From Cobetia crustatorum (GTDB lineage Bacteria > Pseudomonadota > Gammaproteobacteria > Pseudomonadales > Halomonadaceae): 64,000 nt of DNA. Every line of letters starts with the position of its first letter. Position 1 is the first letter of the stretch. The position numbers were made by a program, and so were the translations under genes. The notes under the pieces were generated by a model. That model did no database searches. It had not been told where the DNA came from and saw only the letters and a program-made list of their open reading frames with translations. Of this stretch, positions 8,241 through 16,730 are shown one piece after another. The stretch spans positions 121,991 to 185,990 of the forward strand of contig NZ_JEMF01000016.1 in the NCBI RefSeq assembly GCF_000591415.1. Reading direction: 5' to 3'.

Positions 8241-8915
8241 GGAGATGGTGGGTGTGACCTAGGGCAAGCGTATATTGCAGGTTGTCATAATTGTCAGTAT
8301 GAAAAAAGACCCTGGGTATTCTTTATCGATGGGCTATGGAGTTGTGTATCTTGTTTTGATAGAGGACGGAAGGCAGTTGCATGCCAGAATCGTGATGAAT
8401 TCGTAACTGGCGACATGAATAAAATCAACTATTTTGCTTGTTGTAAGTGCGAGAATGATGCGCGGAATTGGTTTTGAAATTATAGCTTTGACGACTCTAG
8501 ACAAGGAGATGGTTACTACGCTGCAGTACATACTAATGACATTATAACCTATGTCACTTGTTTTTGAATCGGATGTCAAAAAGTTAAGTTTTGAGATATA
8601 AGTCACCCTGGGGGTGTCTAAGTTAACAAAAATACTGATTTTCTATAGATTTCGAGCTCAAAATTCCTGTGTAACCAACCCTAAGGCTCTTTAATCTATG
8701 GTCTAACACCCCCCACCCACAAAAGTTAACGAAAAATTTATGGGGTAGATCGGCTGATTGCGCCATGGAATTCCAATTAGGTTGGAGAATGGAATGACGC
8801 GCTGATGATAGTGCCCGCCGACACGCTTGACCAGTCGAGTAGCATGTATGTCATTCCCTTCATCACTTGCCTTTATCGATGAAAGCACCGCATCAAACGC
8901 TGCCAGAAAAGGAAA
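8241..8915. other. Low-GC non-coding stretch with no supported gene
   Basis: This roughly 670 bp stretch is AT-rich to about 8700. Open frames exist on both strands (for example minus-strand 8334-8606) but lack good ribosome binding sites, domain-like sequence and codon bias. A plus-strand frame from ATG 8299 is broken by stops after about 35 codons. It is probably debris at the right edge of the mobile island. The part after about 8750 returns to host-like composition. Confidence 0.5.
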
Positions 8916-9161
8916 TTATTCCTCTTCGCCCCAATCAGTGGCGTCCAGCACTTCTTCATCGTCCGCTTCTTCATCCCAGCCTTCACGGATGGCGCGTGCC
9001 AATGCGCGCTCCTCCATCAGTGCTTCCAGGCGTTGGCGAGAGTCGCTGCGTGCGGACTTGCTCTGAGCGCGGGTGATGGGAAGCTCTAAATCGGCCTCAC
9101 TTGGGACATCTTCGGACAATGCGGTGGCATCAATATCGTCGAGGAATTGCTCGCGGGCCAT
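8916..9161 (-). CDS. Small acidic protein resembling the PA3496 family
   Basis: 81 residues from the ATG at 9161, with a strong Shine-Dalgarno GGGAGGT seven bases upstream. The middle part (RQRLEALMEERALARAIREG) followed by an Asp/Glu-rich tail resembles PA3496-type proteins, small gammaproteobacterial proteins with a conserved R-R-x-L-E-x-x-x-E-E-R-x-x-x-R core. There is no signal peptide or membrane segment. The function is not established from the sequence. It is the first clearly host-like gene right of the island. Confidence 0.6.
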   Translation of the reverse strand: MAREQFLDDIDATALSEDVPSEADLELPITRAQSKSARSDSRQRLEALMEERALARAIREGWDEEADDEEVLDATDWGEEE

Positions 9162-9356
9162 GGGCGGACCTCCCGATCATGAAACAGGCTGCCCAACGAC
9201 AGGCGTCAGACACCGCCGCCGGCATCGTGCCGAGGGCTCATTCGCTATATAGCGTCCACGGCAGACGATGACAAGTCTTTCACGTGAGATGTGGGTTCTC
9301 GTCGCATGTACAGACTCGGCTATAAATGCGCTATCGGCTTCGATCATGATGAGTGG

Positions 9357-9393
9357 ATATGACAACGCACCAAAGGGTGGGCGTTGTCATATA
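9357..9393 (-). terminator. Hairpin downstream of the LOV gene
   Basis: ATATGACAACGC pairs with GCGTTGTCATAT around a short loop, giving a 12-bp stem about 30 bp beyond the stop codon of the minus-strand LOV gene. There is no long U tract, so termination strength is uncertain. Confidence 0.5.
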
Positions 9394-9421
9394 TCAATGC
9401 CTGCGTGTAATGCCTACGTGT

Positions 9422-9862
9422 TCAGTCGGCGCTGATGCCTTGAGCGGCGCGCAGGCGCTCAAGCTCCTCATGGGCGGTCATCAGGTCGGTGACATCCTTC
9501 TGCACCCCGATAAAATATTGCAGATTGTCGTGTTCATCGAAGACGGGCGTCATGGAAAGCTCGTTCCAGAACAGGCTGCCATCCTTGCGGTAGTTGCGCA
9601 GGATCTCTCGGCATGGGCGCTTTTCGCGTAGTGCATCACGCACGCGATCCAGTTGTGGCTGATCGCGATCATCATTTTGCAAGAAGCGGCAGTCGCGATA
9701 GAGCACTTCGTCGGCGCTGTAACCGGTGAGACGTTCGAAGCCCTGATTGACGTAGATCAGGATGTTCTCGTCGCCTTCCTGCTCGGCCACCACGATGCCA
9801 TCATCCGAGGCATTCACGACTCTCTCGAGCAGCTCGGGGCTGATCATGTGAGGTCTTTTCAT
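9422..9862 (-). CDS. Short LOV-domain blue-light photoreceptor (PpSB1-LOV type)
   Basis: 146 residues from ATG 9862, with AAGGA ten bases upstream. A start at ATG 9847 would place the photoactive cysteine at residue 53, as in Pseudomonas putida PpSB1-LOV, and is a real alternative. The protein is a single PAS/LOV core: NASDDGIVVAEQEG, YVNQGFERLTGY, the flavin-adduct motif DCRFLQ (Cys58 from the 9862 start), NYRKDGSLFWNELSMTPV and the FMN-contact YFIGVQKDVT. A short C-terminal helix (TAHEELERLRAAQ) follows. No kinase, GGDEF or DNA-binding domain is attached, so it is a stand-alone short LOV protein. FMN binding and cysteinyl-adduct photochemistry follow from the conserved residues. The downstream partner is unknown. 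Confidence 0.85.
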   Translation of the reverse strand: MKRPHMISPELLERVVNASDDGIVVAEQEGDENILIYVNQGFERLTGYSADEVLYRDCRFLQNDDRDQPQLDRVRDALREKRPCREILRNYRKDGSLFWNELSMTPVFDEHDNLQYFIGVQKDVTDLMTAHEELERLRAAQGISAD

Positions 9863-10054
9863 CTGACTCTGATCCTTGCGGCAGAAGGACCCGGCCACCA
9901 GGACCGAGCCTGAGAAAACTGGATAAATGGGCGCTTGTCCGTGCTTTTGAACCTTGCAGCACCTTGATGGGTTTACTATGGCGGGGCTCAGTGGCTTATG
10001 CAATCACAGCCGCTAATGTGATGGCGTTGTCAGGCGTGCGCGCCGCGGCCAGGC

Positions 10055-11437
10055 TCAATCATCTTCCACCTCGGGTAATCGTTGGGCATAGAGAGCGGCG
10101 CAGGCAGCGACACCCGCCAGAATCAGTAGTAGCCATTCACTGCCCAGCCATTGTGCCAGCCCGCCGATCATCAGTCCCAGTACCAACATCAGCACGCCGG
10201 TCAAGGTGTTGGAGAGTGCAACATATAGCGCGCGATTATCGGCGCTGGCGAGGTCGACCACATAGGTCTTGCGACCGAGTCGGATGCCAGAATGCGCCAC
10301 TACCAGTGCGCCATACACCAGTGCGTAGCTCCAGACATTGTTGGACAGTGTGTCAGGCCACCACATCATGCTGCCGGCCACGGCGCAGCAGGCCGCGGCG
10401 CCTGCACCCGCATTGCGCATCACACGTCGGCTGGAAGTGTCGGCAAGCTTGCCCCAGATAGGGCTCGCGACCATGCCAGCAAGGCCGGAGACCACGACCA
10501 GTACGCCCAACCCGCCGAGGCTCTCGCCACTTTGCTGCTGGCCCAGCAGAGCGATGTAGGGCAGCGCCAATGCGCTGGACAGCAGCAGAGCGCGGGCCAG
10601 ATTGAAGTTACGGAAAGCGGCATCATGCTTGAGCAGGCTGAATCCTTCGCGCACGGTATCCCAAGCATTGGCGCCGCCGCCCGTCGCGCCGCTATCTTCC
10701 TGAATCAGCGCAGCGCACACGGCATTGAGTGTCCAGCCTAGCGCGGCGATGGTCATCAGGATGGCTAGCACCTGTTGTCCGGGCTGCTGCCCCATCAGCA
10801 TCAGTGACCCACCCGCAATCAGTGTCATTGCACCGGCCACGCTGCCGCTCCAGCCCATCAAGCGGCCACGGCGCTGCTTGGCGATCGTCTTGCCCAGCAC
10901 ATCCTTGGTCGCGATCGAGGCCACACCACGTCCCAGAGACAGTATGACCAGCAGTACCAGCATCAGGCTGCCTGCCAAGGTGCCGTCCAGGCCATGACGA
11001 GATGGTGAGTCACCTTCGGCCAGCAGAGTGAGAATGACCAATCCAAGCGCCATCAATGCTTGTAACGTAGCCCCTGCGGCCCACACCCATTTGCGCTGAG
11101 GCAGTGGGCGGATAAACCCCGCCACCAGCAATTGCGGCAGAAGGGCACCGGCTTCTCGAATCGGTACCAGCAGGCCGACCATCCATATCGGTGCACCGAT
11201 CAGGCCCAATAGCCACGGCAGTACCAGACGTGCGCTAGCCAGCTCGTCGGCGAGTTTGGTGCCCAGCGAGGCCAGCAGGTGACGCATGAAGTTGCCGGAT
11301 TGCTGATGGCAGGCATCTTCAGAAATATCCTTGCATATGCGCGAGTCTTCATCGCCCGTCATACGCTCGAAAAAGCGACTCTGTGCGGCACTTGATGAAG
11401 AAGAAGCAGAAGCAGAAACAGGCGAGGGGTCTTGCAT
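10055..11437 (-). CDS. MFS transporter
   Basis: 460 residues with about 12 hydrophobic segments. A soluble, Ser-rich N terminus of roughly 50 residues (SPVSASASSSSSAAQSRFFE) precedes the first membrane helix. Motifs typical of the major facilitator superfamily include GRLMGWSGSVAGA in the first half and SPIWGKLADTSSRRVMRNA in the second half. The substrate cannot be read from the sequence. The start ATG 11437 has GGAG upstream. No neighbouring catabolic or resistance gene suggests a role. Confidence 0.8.
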   Translation of the reverse strand: MQDPSPVSASASSSSSAAQSRFFERMTGDEDSRICKDISEDACHQQSGNFMRHLLASLGTKLADELASARLVLPWLLGLIGAPIWMVGLLVPIREAGALLPQLLVAGFIRPLPQRKWVWAAGATLQALMALGLVILTLLAEGDSPSRHGLDGTLAGSLMLVLLVILSLGRGVASIATKDVLGKTIAKQRRGRLMGWSGSVAGAMTLIAGGSLMLMGQQPGQQVLAILMTIAALGWTLNAVCAALIQEDSGATGGGANAWDTVREGFSLLKHDAAFRNFNLARALLLSSALALPYIALLGQQQSGESLGGLGVLVVVSGLAGMVASPIWGKLADTSSRRVMRNAGAGAAACCAVAGSMMWWPDTLSNNVWSYALVYGALVVAHSGIRLGRKTYVVDLASADNRALYVALSNTLTGVLMLVLGLMIGGLAQWLGSEWLLLILAGVAACAALYAQRLPEVEDD

Positions 11438-11592
11438 GAGAGGCTCCGCAGATTGACGGCTGAGACGCCATTATCATGCGTCAGTCAATCAATGCCCAGT
11501 GCAGGGCTGGCAACTGGGCCTTGACCTTGCGGTATCACTGCAGTGAAGTGAGCGCAGCGCCCCATTTTCCAACGACAGGAAAGCATGCACTC

Positions 11593-11925
11593 ATGGAACA
11601 CTCATCCACTCTCAAGATTCGTATTCACTATTGCACTGGCTGCAACTGGCTGTTGAGGGCCGCCTGGTATGCACAGGAGCTACTCTCCACCTTCGGGGAG
11701 GACCTTGGCGAGGTTGCCCTCGCGCCCAGTCATGGCGGCCATTTCGAAGTGCTCTGTCAGGCATCTCCCGATACCGAATGGCAGGTACTGTGGGAGCGCA
11801 AGCGCGAGGGAGGCTTCCCTGACAGTCGTGATCTCAAGCAGCGTGTGCGCGATGTACTCGACCCTGAACGCGATCTCGGTCATATCGACCGTGTCAGCCG
11901 CGAACAGGGCACCACTTCGTCTTGA
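11593..11925 (+). CDS. SelT/SelW/SelH (Rdx) family protein
   Basis: 110 residues from ATG 11593 (AGGAA upstream). The N-terminal beta strand IRIHYCTGCNW carries the Rdx-family CxxC at C14 and C17 in a thioredoxin-like fold. It is followed by a Gly-rich loop (PSHGGHFEVLC) and the KREGGFPDSRDLKQRVRDVL stretch typical of bacterial members. Both redox positions are Cys, with no in-frame selenocysteine TGA. A thiol-redox role is inferred from the family. The substrate is unknown. It is transcribed away from the MFS gene and converges with zntB. Confidence 0.8.
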   Translation: MEHSSTLKIRIHYCTGCNWLLRAAWYAQELLSTFGEDLGEVALAPSHGGHFEVLCQASPDTEWQVLWERKREGGFPDSRDLKQRVRDVLDPERDLGHIDRVSREQGTTSS

Positions 11926-11931
11926 ACGGTT

Positions 11932-12942
11932 TCACCACCATTTCTTGCGCTTGAGCAGCCACATCTGCATCGCCACCACGCCGAGAATCATGCCGGCGAA
12001 GATAGTGAAGCCCCACGGACTATCGCTGCCGGGAATGCCGCCGACATTGACGCCTAGCAGGCCGGTGAGAAAACCCAGCGGCAGGAAGACGGCAGTGATG
12101 ACGGACAGCAGATACATGCGCTGGTTGAGCTGCTCGTTGTGTTCACTCGTGCGCTGCTCGTGAATGATCAACGCGCGTTCTTGCATGGCCTGGAAATCTT
12201 CCACATAGCGCGATAGCTGGTTGGCAATCTCACGAAGGTCGAGCCGTGCTGACTCATCGATCCATAGCGGCCCCTGCGCGAGCTGGGCGAGGCAGTCACG
12301 TTGTGGGCCCATGAAACGGCGCAAGGTGATCAGCGGGCGGCGCAGGCGGGTGATGTCATCAGGATCAATATCCACATCATTGAGCTGATCCTCCTCGATG
12401 ACGGCCAGCTGCTCATCGAGGCGATGGCTGAGTTCAGCCACGCGGTCCACCAGTGCGTCACTGATCATCGCCAATAGCCAGGAGATACTCTCGGCACCTT
12501 GCCCCGCTTCAAGCTGTTCACGTACCTGGGTTATTGACTGAAAAGGGCGCCGACGCAGGGTGATCAGTCGTGTTGGATTCATCCACAGGCGCAGCGAGAG
12601 TAAGTCTTCCGGTGCAGCACCAGGATTGAGGTTGATGCCGCGCAGCGTCGTGACCATGCCTCCTCCGAAACGTGCCACGCGAGGGCGGGTATCCAGTTCA
12701 GTCAGCGCCTCGATGCTGGGGTCATCCAACTGGGCAATACCCTCGAGGTAGTCGTTGACGTCACCACGGGTGTAGTCGAGGTGCATCCAGATCAGGGCCT
12801 CGGGGTTTTGCCATTCACGGCGTAACTCGGCGTCATCCAGCAAGGTACCGCCACCCTTGCCATCGAGGCGATAGGCGCTAACCAGTGCTGTAGTGGGCGG
12901 GTCTTGAGCAGGTAGTGCCTGCGGATCAGTTACAGGAGTCAT
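11932..12942 (-). CDS. zntB: Zinc transporter ZntB (CorA/MIT family)
   Basis: 336 residues from ATG 12942 (AGGAA upstream). It has a large N-terminal cytoplasmic alpha/beta domain, a long helix (LLAMISDALVDRVAELSHRL) and two C-terminal membrane helices. The first helix ends with the family signature GVNVGGIPG (GxN) between YLLSVITAVFLPLGFLTGLL and WGFTIFAGMILGVVAM. Length and the GVN loop fit ZntB rather than CorA magnesium channels. It probably forms a pentameric zinc uptake channel. The gene ends seven bases after the convergent SelT/W/H gene. Confidence 0.85.
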   Translation of the reverse strand: MTPVTDPQALPAQDPPTTALVSAYRLDGKGGGTLLDDAELRREWQNPEALIWMHLDYTRGDVNDYLEGIAQLDDPSIEALTELDTRPRVARFGGGMVTTLRGINLNPGAAPEDLLSLRLWMNPTRLITLRRRPFQSITQVREQLEAGQGAESISWLLAMISDALVDRVAELSHRLDEQLAVIEEDQLNDVDIDPDDITRLRRPLITLRRFMGPQRDCLAQLAQGPLWIDESARLDLREIANQLSRYVEDFQAMQERALIIHEQRTSEHNEQLNQRMYLLSVITAVFLPLGFLTGLLGVNVGGIPGSDSPWGFTIFAGMILGVVAMQMWLLKRKKWW

Positions 12943-13078
12943 TCACGAGATTCCTTTCAATGGCCCCGCTTGCAGCGGTAGGCAGGGCGCGCCATGCTCG
13001 AGCTTGTCGCCAGAGCGCCATGGCAGCTGTCATTATCGTTGCCAGGAAGGCAATACCAGAAATGTGAGGAAGGATGCC

Positions 13079-13991
13079 ATGAGTCAGGACAGGGAAGCCA
13101 TGCTTTACGGGCTCGGTGCGGTTGGCTTGTGGTCGACCGTCGCGACCGCCTTCAAGCTTGCATTGGTGCAGATGACGCCGCTGGAGCTGGTGTGGTTGGC
13201 GGCGCTGGTTTCCTGGCTGCTGATCGGTGTGCTGATGTGGCGCCAGGGCAAGTTGCGTGAAGCGCTTACGACAGGGTGGCGAGGAGGATGGCGTACGGCG
13301 CTATGGGCGGGGTTGATGAATCCGGTCGGCTACTATCTGGTGCTGTTCGGTGCCTATGCACGCCTGCCGGGGCAAGAGGCCATGGCACTGAATTATACCT
13401 GGCGCTGGCGATGGCCTTTCTCGCGGTACCGATTCTGGCGCAGCGGCTGACGCGAATCGATGTCGCAGCAGGGCTGATCGCTTACGCCGGTGTGTGGACC
13501 ATCGCCACCCGTGGCGAGGTGTTCAACGTGGCCTTCGCTGATCCGCTAGGTGTCGGGTTAGCGCTGGGCTCGACGTTATTATGGGCACTTTACTGGCTAC
13601 TGAATGCGCGTGATGCGCGCGCGCCGTTGGTGGCTCAGTGGCAAAACTTCAGCGTCGCGGTGCCAGTGCTGACAGTGTTGGTCGCGATAGGGCCGGGGTT
13701 CGGTAATTTCATCGGCGAGAGTGCTAATCCGCAGGCGCTGGCGGCGGGCGTCTATGTCGGGCTGTGTGAGATGGGCATCGCTTCGTGCTGTGGCAAATGG
13801 CAGTTCACAAGGTGTCGCGCACCGCCAAGGTGTCCAATCTGATCTTCCTGTCACCGCCCATCTCACTGACGCTGCTGCACTTCATCGTCGGAGAGCCAAT
13901 CCTCACCTCGACCCTTGCTGGATTGATACTGATACTTGCCGGATTGGGTCTGCAACAGTTACAGAAAACGCCCGCACCGCTAGAAGTCTAG
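13079..13991 (+). pseudogene. DMT/EamA-family transporter, two frameshifts as sequenced
   Basis: Starting at ATG 13079 (GAGGAAGG upstream), three frames in series make a normal ten-helix drug/metabolite transporter. Frame one runs MSQDREAMLYGLGAVGLWST to MALNYTW. Frame two resumes as ALAMAFLAVPILAQRLTRID through GLCEMGIA. Frame three runs FVLWQMAVHKVSRTAKVSNL to the stop at 13991. Restoring one G at 13401-13402 (ACCTGG-GCGCTGG) and one T at 13782-13783 (GCT-TTC-GTG) joins all parts without a residue lost. Both lesions are one-base losses next to runs, so this may be a sequencing artefact rather than a dead gene. The substrate is unknown. Confidence 0.8.
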
Positions 13992-14009
13992 AGCTACATC
14001 GTTAGAGAT

Positions 14010-14912
14010 CTAGCCATTTTTCTTGTCGTCGTCTGGCAGGATCAGTCGCTCGGCATCCACCACGATCAGCGGATCCGGTGTGCCGATCAGCTTACTGTCC
14101 TTGCCGGGGTAATCGAGTTGACTGAGCACATGACGTAGTGCGCCGATGCGGGCGCGGCGTTTGTCGTCGGAACGAATCAGTGTCCAGGGCGCGTGTCGGC
14201 TGTGGGTGCGCGCGAACATGGCCTCGGCGGCATTGGTGTACTCATCCCACTTCTCCTGCGCCACGGCGTCCATCGGTGATAGCTTCCAATGGGTCAGCGG
14301 GTCTGCGGCGCGCTTGGCAAAACGATTGGATTGCTCTTCGCGGGATACCGAGAAGTACAGTTTTACCAGGTGCAGGCCGTCTTCGACCCACAGACGCTCC
14401 TGTTGAGGCACCTGTACGAGGAAGCGCTCGACTTCCTCTTGTGTGGCGAAGTCCATCACCGTCTCGACGCCGGCACGGTTGTACCAGCTGCGATCGAACA
14501 GCACGATCTCGCCACTGGTCGGAAAGCGCGTCACATAGCGCTGGAAGTACCACTGACCCTTTTCCGTCTCATTGGGTTTGTCCAATGCGACGATGCGCGC
14601 AAAGCGGGGATTGAGGTACTCCATGAAGCGTTTGATAGTGCCGCCCTTGCCCGCAGCATCACGACCTTCAAAGACGATGGCCAGTCGTTCACCACTGTCG
14701 CGCAGCCAATGCTGGACCTTGAGCAGTTCGATCTGCAGCGCGCGCTTTTCGGCTTTGTAGAGCTTGCGTTTGAGGCGCTCGTCATAGGGATAGGCATCAC
14801 TGGAGACTGGCCCCAGTGTCATGCGTGGGCCCTTGAGGACGTCTTTCTGCTTGGAGTTGCTGGTGTTCTTGTCGTTTTTCTTGTCGCTCTTGTGCTTGTC
14901 AGCTTTGCTCAT
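14010..14912 (-). CDS. ppk2: Polyphosphate kinase 2 (PPK2 family)
   Basis: 300 residues from ATG 14912. A Lys-rich, low-complexity N terminus (KADKHKSDKKNDKN) leads into the PPK2 core. Walker A is GRDAAGKGGTIKRF, the lid region includes RYVTRFPTSGEIVLFDRSWY, and the Walker B-like DRSWYNRAGVE follows. PPK2 enzymes transfer phosphate between polyphosphate and nucleoside di- or monophosphates. The length and single domain fit class I (NDP-phosphorylating). A start further upstream would need a TTG with no ribosome site. No operon partner is evident. Confidence 0.9.
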   Translation of the reverse strand: MSKADKHKSDKKNDKNTSNSKQKDVLKGPRMTLGPVSSDAYPYDERLKRKLYKAEKRALQIELLKVQHWLRDSGERLAIVFEGRDAAGKGGTIKRFMEYLNPRFARIVALDKPNETEKGQWYFQRYVTRFPTSGEIVLFDRSWYNRAGVETVMDFATQEEVERFLVQVPQQERLWVEDGLHLVKLYFSVSREEQSNRFAKRAADPLTHWKLSPMDAVAQEKWDEYTNAAEAMFARTHSRHAPWTLIRSDDKRRARIGALRHVLSQLDYPGKDSKLIGTPDPLIVVDAERLILPDDDKKNG

Positions 14913-15049
14913 GGCGTTGCTCTCTGGTGGGGAGGCCAAAACGGTCGCGACACGCAGTAGATAGCCATCTCTTGCTTGTCATCTCGCGGCAAGGTTGGTG
15001 CGTGCAGGCTGTCAGCATGGCGCATGGACGGCTCGGCAATGAGGCATGA

Positions 15050-15760
15050 TCATTCCGCGAGAGGTTCCAGTGTTGGCCAGATGATATCCAGCAACATCGG
15101 TTGAGCCTTGGCGGTGGGGTGGATGCGGTCTTGCTGCATCAGCTTTTGACTGGCTGGCGCAGTAGCAATGCCCTCGAGGATGAAGGGCACCAGCGGTACC
15201 GAGTATTCGCTTTCCAGCGTGCGGTAGACCTGACGGAAAGCATCGGTATAGGCCGGGCCATAGTTGGGCGGTATCTCGATGCCCAGTAGCACCGGTTGGG
15301 CGCCGCTATCCTTGACCGACTCCAGCATGCTGGCCAGATTGGCTTGCATGCGGGTAGGAGGTAGGCCGCGCAGTCCATCGTTGCCGCCCAGCTCGATCAT
15401 CACCAGTGACGGATGATGTTTGTCGAGCAGGGCTGGCAGACGATTGAGTCCACCTTCGGTGGTGTCGCCGCTGATGCTGGCATTGATGACCTGCGGTGCA
15501 TCCTCGCCCAGAGCCTCGTCGAGGCGCTCGTCGAGCAGTGCGACCCAGCCTTGGCTGCTGTCAATGCCATACCCGGCCGAGATGGAATCGCCCACCACCA
15601 GCCACGGACCTTCAGCGGTAGCAAACGCGGCTTGTGGGCTCAGCATCAACAGGCTGACCAACATGGCGGGGGCGAGCGTCTTTCTCAGCGTCGGCAGAAG
15701 GCGGCGCGAGGGAGTATTTCTGTACACGCGGGCCAGGTGCCATCCGAACAGTATTCGCAT
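15050..15760 (-). CDS. tesA: TesA-like GDSL lipase / arylesterase / thioesterase I
   Basis: 236 residues from ATG 15760 (GGAG upstream). The N terminus is basic and then hydrophobic (LAPAMLVSLLMLSPQAAFA), a signal peptide with likely cleavage after AFA, so the enzyme should be periplasmic. SGNH blocks are visible: block I VVGDSISAGYG, block III ELGGNDGLRG, and block V DRIHPTAKAQ with catalytic Asp and His. It is divergent from ybbA-ybbP across about 160 bp, the conserved tesA/ybbA arrangement. The long N-terminal extension before the signal is slightly unusual, and a later start is possible. Confidence 0.9.
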   Translation of the reverse strand: MRILFGWHLARVYRNTPSRRLLPTLRKTLAPAMLVSLLMLSPQAAFATAEGPWLVVGDSISAGYGIDSSQGWVALLDERLDEALGEDAPQVINASISGDTTEGGLNRLPALLDKHHPSLVMIELGGNDGLRGLPPTRMQANLASMLESVKDSGAQPVLLGIEIPPNYGPAYTDAFRQVYRTLESEYSVPLVPFILEGIATAPASQKLMQQDRIHPTAKAQPMLLDIIWPTLEPLAE

Positions 15761-15917
15761 TGATCATCTCCGTCTTCATCGGGCGTTGTCCGAGCTGTCT
15801 TTTCAGACACATTGTATGCAGGTAGGTAGATACACTTTCAGGTTGCCATCTTCGATCATCATCTCTTGAGCCAGGGCCCAGGCCCGATTCGCTCTCTACC
15901 ATAAGCGAGCAGACACG

Positions 15918-16730
15918 ATGTCACATAACGCCTCCATTAACGACGTGCCGCTCACGTCGGATCATGCGTCATCAGACACGCAGTCAGGCGCGGATATTTC
16001 GGCGCCCAAGGCAGTATTGGAAGTCACGGGGCTGGCGCAACGTGTTGCCAGTGGGGAAGGTCGCTTGACCATCCTTGAACAGCTCGAGCTATGCGTGAAT
16101 GCCGGTGAGAGCGTGGCGATCATCGGCGCCAGCGGCTCTGGCAAGTCCACGTTGCTTGGACTGTTGGCGGGCCTGGATAGCCCGACGGAAGGGGATATCC
16201 GCCTGTTTGGCACCTCGCTTGCCGGGCTCGATGAAGATGGACGTGCGGCGCTGCGCGCGGGGCAGGTCGGCTTCGTGTTCCAGAATTTTCAGCTGCTACC
16301 GACTCTGACCGCACTGGAAAATGTGCTGATGCCGCTGGAGTTAGCCCCTCAGGGCGATATCGAGGCCAAGGCGCGTGACTGGCTGGGTCGTGTCGGGCTG
16401 GCGGAGCGCATGGACCACCTGCCACGCCATCTGTCTGGTGGTGAGCAGCAGCGCGTGGCGATCGCACGGGCTTTCGTCGCGGGGCCGGGTCTGGTGTTTG
16501 CCGATGAGCCGACCGGTAATCTGGATACCGCGACGGGTGATCGAATTGCGGACCTTTTGTTCACGCTCAATCGTGAACGCGGCACGACACTGATTCTGGT
16601 CACACATGATCTGACGCTGGCGCGGCGTTGTGATCGTTGCCTGAATCTCGAAGCCGGCAAGCTGGTCGAGTGGCAGGACGGTACGAGTGCGCCCGCTGTC
16701 GCACCATTGCAAGGAGGACAGGATGTCTGA
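15918..16730 (+). CDS. ybbA: YbbA-type ABC transporter ATP-binding protein
   Basis: 270 residues from ATG 15918. Walker A is GASGSGKST, the Q-loop is FVFQNFQLLP, the signature is LSGGEQQRVAIARAF, Walker B is LVFADEPTGNLD and the switch His is in LVTHD. This is the MacB/LolD-like subclass that works with large FtsX-type permeases. The N-terminal 35 residues (MSHNASINDVPL...) are extra to the core. The stop codon overlaps the start of ybbP by eight bases (16723-16730), so the two are coupled. It is probably involved in envelope lipid or lipoprotein handling by analogy to YbbAP-TesA. The substrate is unproven. Confidence 0.9.
   Translation: MSHNASINDVPLTSDHASSDTQSGADISAPKAVLEVTGLAQRVASGEGRLTILEQLELCVNAGESVAIIGASGSGKSTLLGLLAGLDSPTEGDIRLFGTSLAGLDEDGRAALRAGQVGFVFQNFQLLPTLTALENVLMPLELAPQGDIEAKARDWLGRVGLAERMDHLPRHLSGGEQQRVAIARAFVAGPGLVFADEPTGNLDTATGDRIADLLFTLNRERGTTLILVTHDLTLARRCDRCLNLEAGKLVEWQDGTSAPAVAPLQGGQDV

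Noticed and set aside
8334..8606. 90-residue minus-strand open frame in the low-GC stretch
   Set aside because: No ribosome binding site, no recognisable domain, and the AT-rich composition makes long frames likely by chance.
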